A stretch of 15,397 bases of DNA from positions 1-15,397 of the forward strand of contig CAYOEZ010000109.1 in assembly GCA_964402955.1 (NCBI GenBank), in the 5' to 3' direction. A program made the translations under genes and the position numbers. Below are positions 8,649 through 15,397 of the stretch, piece after piece; positions within the stretch are counted from its first letter, which is position 1; each line of letters opens with the position of its first letter. Under the pieces are notes generated by a model. The model searched no databases. It was not told the DNA's origin and saw nothing but the letters and a program-made list of their open reading frames with translations. This DNA is from CAYOEZ01 sp964402955. Its GTDB lineage: Bacteria; Chloroflexota; DTOL01; DAOUCN01.

Positions 8649-9213
8649 CTATCCTCCGGCAGTACAATGAGCCTTCGCAGACTCCAGCACTCGGTCATAC
8701 GTCATTGTGTTTGTGTTAGTGCTCGACAGTTCGCGGTACTTCAGAGCATGCTTGGGCTGCAAGGATGAGCGTCTCCCAATGATGATCCAAGCCGGACACT
8801 CAGCACTTATGTCCCGAAAACCCAATTGGTTTTGTGCATAGGCGATATTGGCACGTAGCCAGATTCGCCAGTCCCTTATCTGTGCAAGCGCATGGTTTAG
8901 TTTCGCTGCCGGCTGCCCATCCTTAGTCTGAATGGATGCGCAGGGGCTCTCAAGTTCCACAAGCATCCAGTTGAACCCGATAGAGTTCCTATGGCACAGC
9001 AGGATGTCTGGAACCAATTCGGCCCCAAACTTCGGTCTGTCAAACAACCAGATATCACTCGCCGATGGCAACATAGGCAGAAGGATACATGGGTGTGTCG
9101 CTAGCAGCGTCTGCAATGGGGATTCATCGTGTGCATCATTGAGTGTTGTCTCTAGCTGTGCAATCAACTCGGGGTGCGGCCAATGTTGATCAACATACCT
9201 ATCCGGCCAAGGC

Positions 9214-9224
<11 letters not shown>
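8649..9224 (-). CDS. Shedu-like (DUF4263/SduA-type) PD-(D/E)xK-related protein
   Basis: The 191-residue protein reads like the Shedu (DUF4263) core: LLATHPCILLP (40-50), GAELVPDILL (67-76), WMLVELESP (86-94), KLNHALAQIRDWRIWL (108-123), AWIIIGRRSSL (145-155) and MTYDRVL (174-180). Candidate active-site residues are Asp73, Glu90-Leu-Glu92 and Gln115; the usual third-position Lys (ExK) is Glu. In my memory some DUF4263 proteins also carry ELE, so this may be a genuine subclass or an inactive nuclease. Shedu proteins are anti-phage nucleases, usually larger, with an extra N-terminal domain; this one is little more than the core. The start is ATG 9224 with GGGAG at 9236-9232, rather than a TTG at 9245. 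It overlaps the hsdS stop by 11 nt and precedes the helicase by 5 nt. Confidence 0.8.
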
Positions 9225-10491
<1,267 letters not shown>

Positions 10492-10493
10492 CC

Positions 10494-10503
10494 NNNNNNN
10501 NNN
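10494..10503. other. Assembly gap (10 N)
   Basis: Exactly ten N separate two contigs inside the specificity region. The length is probably a placeholder, because homologous HsdS N-termini lie on both sides and cannot be joined sensibly by about 3 codons. If ten were taken literally, the frame coming from hsdM would stop at a TAA three codons past the gap. Confidence 0.97.
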
Positions 10504-10625
10504 AGTCGGCATCGCCAAGGCGACTGGAAAGGCTTGAGATGGGATCGGGAGTCGCATGGGTCCATGGAAAAGACGCCAAGCGCCTCAGAACAGAGTTGTC
10601 CAAGGGTAGGTCTCACTAACTGCAT
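10504..10625 (-). pseudogene. Second HsdS-like N-terminal start, cut by the assembly gap
   Basis: An ATG at 10625 overlaps the hsdM stop (TAATG) and opens 40 codons up to the gap, beginning MQLVRPTLGQLCSEALG. From its fourth codon it aligns without gaps to the start of hsdS beyond the N run. Over 31 codons about 59 of 93 bases match by hand count, with LG, C, A, G, P, S and H conserved. The HsdS hallmark GPFGSQLH reads DPCDSRSH, with changes at second codon positions that alter amino acids. It is therefore the start of a different or decayed hsdS, or an error-rich contig end. The frame differs from that of the downstream hsdS. It could be the real first gene after hsdM, with most of its body missing from the assembly. 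Confidence 0.55.
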
Positions 10626-12187
10626 TAAGTTCTCTCTTCAATAAGCCGCACTACATTATCTGCAATCTGTTCTTCTAGCTCGTGTGCCTCAATATTCAGC
10701 GCTTCTAATTCCTCGTTCATCTCTTCCAGCCGCAGCTTGAAATCGAAGTCATCTGCTGCCTTCTCGCTGACGCCGACGTAGCGGCCGGGGTTCAGGCTCC
10801 AGTCCTGGGCGGCGATCTCAGTGGTTGTTGCCACGCGGCACAGGCCGGGGACGTCGCGGTAGGCGTTTGCAGGGAAAAGCTCCTGCCATGTGCCGAATGG
10901 GGCCAGGTCGTCCGGCGCGCTGCCGTTCTTTTCGCCGCGGTAGAGGCGCACAATGCCTGCCAGCGCCTGAATCTGCTCGTCAGTGAACTCACGGTGGGCG
11001 CGGTCGATCTGGCGGAAGACCTGGCGGGCGTCGATGAAGAGCACCTTGTCGCGGCGCTCTCCGGCTGCCTTACCGCGATCGAGGAACCACAGCGTGCAGG
11101 GCAGCGTCACCGTGTAGAAAAAGTTGGAGCCGATCGAGACAACAACGTCCACCGCGCCGGCTTCGATCAGTTTCTTGCGTATCTCCATCTCGCTGGAGCG
11201 TGCATCGGCGGCAGAGTTGGCCATGACAAAGCCCGCACGTCCGTTGGCGTTGAGCGCGCTGTAGAAAATCTCAATCCACAGGTAGTTGGCGTTGTTGGCG
11301 CGGGGCAGGCCGAGAGGGAAGCGTGCATCAGTCTTGATGCGTTCCTTGTCCACGCGGTCAACGTTGAAGGGGGGATTCGCCATCACGAAGTCGAACTTGC
11401 CCACACTTTCGTGGATGTCGTCGTAGTAGGTGTTGCCCTCGCGGATGTCGCCCGCCAGGCCATGCACGGCCAGGTTCATCTTGCACAGGCGCACGGTCTC
11501 TGTTGTCTTCTCTTGCCCGTAGACCATGATCTCGGCGTTGGGGTTCTGGTGATGGTTCTGCACAAAGCGGGCACTCTGCACAAACATGCCGCCCGAGCCG
11601 CAGGCAGGGTCGAATATGCGACCATGATAGGGTTCGATGATCTCAACGATTAGCTTAACCAGCGACGTGGGCGTGAAGAACTCGCCGCCCTTCTGCCCTT
11701 CGCTCATGGCAAACTTGCCCAGGAAGTACTCATAGATCTTGCCGAAGGCGTCGCCCTCGATGTCCATGGGCACAGAGGCAAAGACCTTGAGCAGCTCGAC
11801 AAGCGTAGAGTTGTCCAGGTGGTTATAGTTCCTGGGCAAAACGTCGCGTAGCTCCTCGTTCTCCGCTTCGATGGCGCGCATGGCCTCATTGATGGCCTTG
11901 CCGATGTCTTCGCCTTCGGGCAGACTGAGCAGAGCACTGAAGCGGGACTGCGGGGGCAGATAGAGGACGCCGCGCGCCTGGTAGTCTATCCTGCCGATCG
12001 TGCGGCGGCCGGAGGATGTCCCCGCAAGCTCGCGCTCGGCAATGGTGAATTTGTGGTCGGCATAGCGCAGGAAGATCAGCCCCAGGACAGGCCCGGAGTA
12101 TTCCGATGACTTTAGCTTTGAGTTGGCTCGCAGCTCATCGGCGGCGTCCCAGAGGCGTCTTTCGATCTCGTTGTGGTTGCCCGGCAT
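10625..12187 (-). CDS. hsdM: Type I modification methyltransferase subunit HsdM
   Basis: The 520-residue protein matches the length of type IC-like HsdM. It has the N-terminal helical domain (NEIERRLWDAADELRANSKL), the linker QKGGEFFTP (165-173), the AdoMet motif I DPACGSGGMF (193-202) and the N6-adenine catalytic motif NPPF (271-274). The C-terminal coiled helix (EEMNEELEALNIEAHELEEQI) is expected to pack on HsdS. With HsdS it methylates adenine and protects host DNA; with HsdR it forms the restriction complex. A longer frame to 12328 exists but contains the promoter, so ATG 12187 with GAGG about 7 nt upstream is preferred. It is first in the operon, and its stop overlaps the ATG of the HsdS-like fragment. 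No catalytic residue is missing. Confidence 0.96.
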   Translation of the reverse strand: MPGNHNEIERRLWDAADELRANSKLKSSEYSGPVLGLIFLRYADHKFTIAERELAGTSSGRRTIGRIDYQARGVLYLPPQSRFSALLSLPEGEDIGKAINEAMRAIEAENEELRDVLPRNYNHLDNSTLVELLKVFASVPMDIEGDAFGKIYEYFLGKFAMSEGQKGGEFFTPTSLVKLIVEIIEPYHGRIFDPACGSGGMFVQSARFVQNHHQNPNAEIMVYGQEKTTETVRLCKMNLAVHGLAGDIREGNTYYDDIHESVGKFDFVMANPPFNVDRVDKERIKTDARFPLGLPRANNANYLWIEIFYSALNANGRAGFVMANSAADARSSEMEIRKKLIEAGAVDVVVSIGSNFFYTVTLPCTLWFLDRGKAAGERRDKVLFIDARQVFRQIDRAHREFTDEQIQALAGIVRLYRGEKNGSAPDDLAPFGTWQELFPANAYRDVPGLCRVATTTEIAAQDWSLNPGRYVGVSEKAADDFDFKLRLEEMNEELEALNIEAHELEEQIADNVVRLIEERT

Positions 12188-12253
12188 GGGTTGTCCTCGC
12201 TGGCGGGCCTGACAGCCATCGTCGCTGGCCGGTGCGTTTCTGTCCTGGCTCAC

Positions 12254-12282
12254 AGTATAGTGCAAGCAGCCACAACTGTCAA
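12254..12282 (-). promoter_or_regulatory. Sigma-70 promoter of the restriction operon
   Basis: On the minus strand TTGACA (12282-12277, perfect -35) is followed by exactly 17 nt and TATACT (12259-12254, 5 of 6 for -10). Transcription would start near 12247, giving a leader of about 60 nt before hsdM. It is the only strong promoter seen for the whole hsdM-to-hsdR set. Confidence 0.8.
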
Positions 12283-12364
12283 TGCTTTGTGCACAGGTGC
12301 TGGGCACGCGCGTTGGTGATTCGTGCATTCGTGACTTATTCGTGGATGGCAGTCTCGCGCTGTG

Positions 12365-12393
12365 TAGACATTCGCGCCCCGTTGGTGTATCAT
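12365..12393 (+). promoter_or_regulatory. Near-consensus + strand promoter facing the ilvD-family gene
   Basis: TAGACA (12365-12370, 5 of 6) is followed by 17 nt and TATCAT (12388-12393, 5 of 6). It is followed by GAGGAGG at 12422-12428 and an ATG at 12436. It lies back to back with the hsdM promoter and would read antisense into the 3' end of the dehydratase gene. There is no obvious full gene downstream. Confidence 0.45.
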
Positions 12394-12435
12394 AGGGGCA
12401 GATGGTTCACTCTCGTCACATGAGGAGGCTGTATC

Positions 12436-12534
12436 ATGGATCGCGTATCCAATGACTCCTCGTTGTCTATGCCGAGACGCCACGGCGTGCCTGCAGGCGT
12501 CTGGAAACCCAGTTCTCCTCTGTGCAGAACTTGA
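12436..12534 (+). CDS. Possible 32-codon peptide or beheaded gene remnant
   Basis: The ATG sits 7 nt after GAGGAGG and about 40 nt after a near-consensus promoter. The peptide begins MDRVSNDSSLSMPRR and stops at TGA 12532-12534. Most of the frame lies antisense to the last codons of the dehydratase gene, so its composition is partly dictated by that gene. It may be a true small peptide, the surviving 5' end of a gene lost by rearrangement, or chance. No family is recognised. Confidence 0.22.
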   Translation: MDRVSNDSSLSMPRRHGVPAGVWKPSSPLCRT

Positions 12535-14191
12535 AGTCGCAGCCATCAGGCGCCTGCATGACCTGATCGATCCACAGGGCGCGATAGCCTTTCTCGTAAG
12601 CGGGCGCGGCAGGCGTCCAGGCTGCAAGTCGGCGCTGTATCTCGCGCTCGTCCACAAGCAGATTGAGCACGCCGTTCTCAGCATCGAGCTCAACTAGGTC
12701 GTCGTTCTGGACGATTGCGAGCGGCCCGCCGATCGCCGCTTCAGGGGCGACGTGCAACACGATAGTGCCAAATGATGTGCCGCTCATGCGGGCATCCGTG
12801 ACGCGCACCATATCGCGCACCCCCTGCTTCAACAGGTGGCGCGGCAACCCCGTTGGTCCCACCTCGGGCATGCCGGGCGCGCCAACCGGACCCATGTTGC
12901 GGTTAATGATGACGTGGCCCGCCGTGATCTGCGCAAAGTCACGGTCGATATCTTCCTGCTTGCGCGAGGTAAGCACCGCCGCTGGACCAGTATGTTTCAA
13001 GAGGTGCGGCGATCCGGCCGATGTCTTGATCACCGCGCCGTCGGGAGCAAGTGTGCCTCGTACGATGCGCAGGCCGCCTTCGGGGTCTATGGGGCTGGAC
13101 AGCGGGCGAATGATACTGGCATTGCGCACGCGGGCGCTTTTGAGGTTCTCAGCCAGGGGCTTACCACTGCATGTCATGACCGCCGTGTCGAGCAAAGGCT
13201 CCAACGTCTTCATGACTGCGTGAATACCGCCTGCGTGATACAACTCCTCCACCGTTACGCTGCCGCACGGCTTGACGTCGGTGATGAACGGCGTTGTCTT
13301 GCTGAGCCGATCGAAGTCCTCGATGGTCAGGTGGATGCCCGCCCGCCGGGCAATAGCGATCAGGTGGATAACCAGGTTTGTACTGGCGCCTGTCGCCATC
13401 AGCACCTTGATGGCGTTGTCAAAGGCGCCCGCAGTCATGATGTCGCGCGGCTTGATGTCCTTGTCGACTAGCTCCATGATCTTGAGTCCGGTTGCTTCGG
13501 CGGCGTGAATGCGCTGGGCATAAACGGCGGGGATGTTGGCGGTTCCCGGCAAAGCCATGCCCAGAGCCTCGGCCATCGATTGCACGCTGTTGGCCGTGCC
13601 CATCACCCCGCAGGCGCCACAGGTGTTGAAGAAGCCGTTATCCTCTACTTCCTTTAGCTCCGCCTCACCAATCACGCCCGCCTTATAGTTCCACTCGAAG
13701 CGCTGGGTGTCGGTGGAGCAGGCCACCGTGTGTCCCTCGTAGATGCCGGCCAGCCGGGTCCCGCCTGTTATGATGATGGCCGGCTTGTTCACTGTCGCGC
13801 AGGCCATCAGTTGCGCCGGCACATCTTTATCGCAGGTGGACAGCAGAACGACACCGTCGAAGGGCATCGAGTCCATGAACTCCTCGGTGTCGAGGGCCAT
13901 CAGGTTACGATAGATGAGTGTGGAGATGTTGTGGAAGACCTCGCACATGGAGATGGTGGGGAATTCGAGCGGGAACCCGCCTGCCGCCCAGATACCGCGC
14001 TTCACCGCTTCGGCCAGTGTCTTGAAGTGCCAATGGCCGGGGTTGAGCTCACTCCAGGGGTTGCAGACGCCGATGATGGGACGGCCCATATCGTAGTCAG
14101 TGTAGCCCATGGAGCGGACGTGTCCGCGGCGGGTTAAGTTCAGGGGGTTGCCCACGTCTACAAACGCGCGTCCGATTGATCCTCGTGGCAA
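12467..14191 (-). CDS. IlvD/EDD-family sugar-acid dehydratase (arabinonate/xylonate dehydratase-like)
   Basis: The 574-residue iron-sulfur dehydratase most resembles L-arabinonate/D-xylonate dehydratases in its C-terminal half (DMVRVTDARMSGTSFGT, GGPLAIV), not branched-chain DHAD. The start is TTG 14191, with GAGGAGG at 14203-14197 and 5-nt spacing; every ATG-only start would delete the conserved N-terminus. Candidate ligands are Cys120 in STCDKD, with Lys122 as the probable metal-binding Lys, and Cys191 in NTCGACG; Ser470 is the likely base. The first Cys of the [2Fe-2S] subclass (TPC) is Gly52 here (SELNPGH), as in E. coli IlvD (VPGH), although the other features are arabinonate-like. It should convert an aldonate to a 2-keto-3-deoxyaldonate, the substrate for the DapA-family protein upstream on the same strand (167 nt away). 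Confidence 0.9.
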   Translation of the reverse strand: MPRGSIGRAFVDVGNPLNLTRRGHVRSMGYTDYDMGRPIIGVCNPWSELNPGHWHFKTLAEAVKRGIWAAGGFPLEFPTISMCEVFHNISTLIYRNLMALDTEEFMDSMPFDGVVLLSTCDKDVPAQLMACATVNKPAIIITGGTRLAGIYEGHTVACSTDTQRFEWNYKAGVIGEAELKEVEDNGFFNTCGACGVMGTANSVQSMAEALGMALPGTANIPAVYAQRIHAAEATGLKIMELVDKDIKPRDIMTAGAFDNAIKVLMATGASTNLVIHLIAIARRAGIHLTIEDFDRLSKTTPFITDVKPCGSVTVEELYHAGGIHAVMKTLEPLLDTAVMTCSGKPLAENLKSARVRNASIIRPLSSPIDPEGGLRIVRGTLAPDGAVIKTSAGSPHLLKHTGPAAVLTSRKQEDIDRDFAQITAGHVIINRNMGPVGAPGMPEVGPTGLPRHLLKQGVRDMVRVTDARMSGTSFGTIVLHVAPEAAIGGPLAIVQNDDLVELDAENGVLNLLVDEREIQRRLAAWTPAAPAYEKGYRALWIDQVMQAPDGCDFKFCTEENWVSRRLQARRGVSA

Positions 14192-14231
14192 TACAGCCTC
14201 CTCGTGTTGCTTAGAATTATGATGACGTTTA

Positions 14232-14261
14232 GGCCCTGCGCCCGACTGAACACGCAGGGCC
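14232..14261. other. 9-bp GC-rich hairpin between the aldolase-like and dehydratase genes
   Basis: GGCCCTGCG (14232-14240) and CGCAGGGCC (14253-14261) pair perfectly around a 12-nt loop. On the minus strand the stem is followed by mixed sequence, not a T-run, so it may slow transcription, mark an RNA-processing site or stabilise an mRNA end. It lies about 30 nt before the dehydratase ribosome site. The rest of the 14192-14358 spacer shows nothing clear. Confidence 0.5.
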
Positions 14262-14358
14262 CAGATTGTCCCACCCAATGCGGTCAGATCAAATCTATGG
14301 TCGCTTTCGACATCTGATTCGCGGAAGACAGGTTTGCTCGTGCACCAGTGTTCCTCAG

Positions 14359-15270
14359 CTACGCGTGCCAGGTGAAGAGCGGTTCCAGATCGGCGATGAT
14401 CGCCTTCAGCGCACGGTAATCCTCTGCATCGACGACGCCCGGGGCCGCATTACGTGCGAAGGCGCTCTTGATGACGCCGCGCAGCACCAGCGTCTCCTTG
14501 TAGATGCCGCCAGGGCACTGGCTCTCGAGCGCGAAGAGCGGCGCCATCAGGCCGTAGACGCGCGTGGCTTCTCTCCAATCACCGGCTTCGAGCGCGTTCC
14601 ACAGCCGCACGCAGACGTCGGTGATATGGCAGCCGGGCATGTTGCCGGCTGAGCCCCGCGGGTACTCCAGCAGAAGGTAGCGGCAGCCCGAGCCGCCGAA
14701 GACGCCCTTCAGCTTCGGTCCGGCAAGTTCCAGCAACTGGGTCAGCTTGTGCGTCGCTGGCAAGGTCTCTTCCTTGATGTAGTCGGCATGCTCCACTTCG
14801 TTGACAATCCGTGCCAGGGTCTTGGCTGACATGTCGGTCCCTACCGGTGGGACATAGTTCTGGATGTGGATGGGAATCTTCCCCGCATCGGAAATGGCAC
14901 GATAGTACACCACCAACCCATCCTCGTAGCCGATCTTGTTGACGTAGGGAGGCATGGCGATAACCGCGTCCGCGCCGACAGATGCGGCGTACCTGGCGAA
15001 CATCGCCGCGTGCTCTTTGGTCACGCCAGCCACGCCGCTGACCACCGGCGCCCGGCCTGCCGTCTGCTCGACGACGATGCGAATGACCGTCTTGCGCTCG
15101 TCGTCCGTCAGGGTGGTAAAGGCGCTGGCGTTGACCGGCGACACAATGCCGTGAGCGCCGCAGCCAACGCAGAAGTCCACGATCCGCCGCAGGCCGTCTT
15201 CGTCCAGTTGCCCATTCTCGTGAAATGGGGTCGAAGGAATGGTGTAGATACCGCGCATGACCTTTGCCAC
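14359..15270 (-). CDS. DapA-family (DHDPS/NAL) 2-keto-3-deoxy sugar acid aldolase or dehydratase
   Basis: The 303-residue TIM-barrel protein has the Schiff-base Lys166 in DYIKEE and the catalytic Tyr139 in HIQNYVPP, at near-normal spacing. The opening is RGIYTIPSTPFHENGQLDEDG and a later motif is GSAGNMPG. The usual GTTGE substrate loop of dihydrodipicolinate synthase is replaced by SPVNASAFTTL (44-54), so lysine biosynthesis is unlikely. Next to an aldonate dehydratase, the sensible role is aldol cleavage or dehydration of a 2-keto-3-deoxy acid, giving pyruvate plus an aldehyde or 2-oxoglutarate semialdehyde. The start is GTG 15270, with AAAGGAGA at 15285-15278. It follows a partial gene by 47 nt on the same strand and probably belongs to its operon. 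Confidence 0.88.
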   Translation of the reverse strand: MAKVMRGIYTIPSTPFHENGQLDEDGLRRIVDFCVGCGAHGIVSPVNASAFTTLTDDERKTVIRIVVEQTAGRAPVVSGVAGVTKEHAAMFARYAASVGADAVIAMPPYVNKIGYEDGLVVYYRAISDAGKIPIHIQNYVPPVGTDMSAKTLARIVNEVEHADYIKEETLPATHKLTQLLELAGPKLKGVFGGSGCRYLLLEYPRGSAGNMPGCHITDVCVRLWNALEAGDWREATRVYGLMAPLFALESQCPGGIYKETLVLRGVIKSAFARNAAPGVVDAEDYRALKAIIADLEPLFTWHA

Positions 15271-15317
15271 GTCGATCTCTCCTTTGGGTGTTTTTGTCTG
15301 GCTATGGATCGTCTCGC

Positions 15318-15397
15318 CTAGCTGTAGCGCAGGCAGCGCACCTTATGCCTGGGCGCAACCCCGATCAACGCCCCCGCATCGACCTCGCAGCCGTCTG
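15318..15397 (-). CDS. 3' end of an unidentified gene (last 25 codons)
   Basis: The frame is open from the window edge to TAG at 15320-15318 and encodes ...EVDAGALIGVAPRHKVRCLRYS. Third positions are GC-rich like the neighbouring genes, and it ends 47 nt before the DapA-family start on the same strand. This supports a real upstream operon gene, probably also metabolic. Too little is visible to assign a family. Confidence 0.5.
   Translation of the reverse strand, partial: DGCEVDAGALIGVAPRHKVRCLRYS

Noticed and set aside
10504..10557. hsdS start at 10557 reading through the N run
   Set aside because: It depends on the unknown gap being exactly 10 nt; the residues before the gap in that frame do not look like HsdS, while another frame there does.
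12188..12328. Longer hsdM start at ATG 12328
   Set aside because: The strong promoter at 12254-12282 would lie inside the coding region, and the extra 47 residues are unlike HsdM; ATG 12187 has a ribosome site and the normal N-terminus.
12422..14203. Inverted pair of GAGGAGGCTGTAT at 12422-12434 (+) and 14203-14191 (-)
   Set aside because: Both are ribosome-binding sites; a 13-nt match of this kind is expected by chance and there is no longer flanking similarity to suggest a mobile-element end.
14359..15270. Calling the gene dapA (lysine biosynthesis)
   Set aside because: The GTTGE loop of dihydrodipicolinate synthase is absent and the neighbours are sugar-acid genes.

Overview
The window is GC-rich bacterial DNA with dense coding and little intergenic space. 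Strong GGAGG ribosome sites and some TTG and GTG starts are present. Gene content (sugar-acid catabolism around a defence locus, plus a dispersed-looking perfect palindrome) would fit an environmental, possibly Chloroflexota-like, bacterium, but nothing here fixes the taxon. A run of exactly 10 N (10494-10503) marks a scaffold join, so this is draft or metagenome assembly. No tRNA, rRNA, CRISPR array or insertion sequence was seen.

Left part (1-3303, + strand): the 3' part of a Gfo/Idh/MocA oxidoreductase, a perfect 22-bp palindrome, an enolase-superfamily sugar-acid dehydratase with the full galactonate-dehydratase residue pattern, and a URO-D/MtaA-superfamily protein that carries a zinc-methyltransferase-like His-X-Cys...Cys set. 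Right part (12467-15397, - strand): the last 25 codons of an unidentified gene, a DapA-family (GTG start) aldolase/dehydratase and an IlvD/EDD-family (TTG start) sugar-acid dehydratase. Together the flanks look like one or two catabolic operons that turn sugars into aldonates, 2-keto-3-deoxy acids and central metabolites.

Middle part (3305-12282, - strand): a type I restriction-modification operon behind a near-consensus promoter (TTGACA-17-TATACT, 12282-12254). Gene order is hsdM, a short HsdS-like start, the 10-N gap, hsdS, a Shedu-like (DUF4263) protein, an SF2 helicase, a 73-residue Cys protein, then hsdR. From hsdS to the 73-residue gene the reading frames overlap or lie within 5 nt, so the three extra genes sit inside the operon and are probably co-translated with it. 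They are also visibly AT-richer than hsdR, hsdM and the sugar genes.

The most interesting points are: (1) the Shedu-like + helicase + small-protein cassette between hsdS and hsdR, a candidate composite defence system; (2) two different homologous HsdS N-termini facing each other across the assembly gap, which suggests a tandem or shuffling specificity gene; (3) the methyltransferase-like URO-D protein in a sugar-acid locus; (4) a near-consensus + strand promoter, ribosome site and ATG pointing into the 3' end of the ilvD-family gene.
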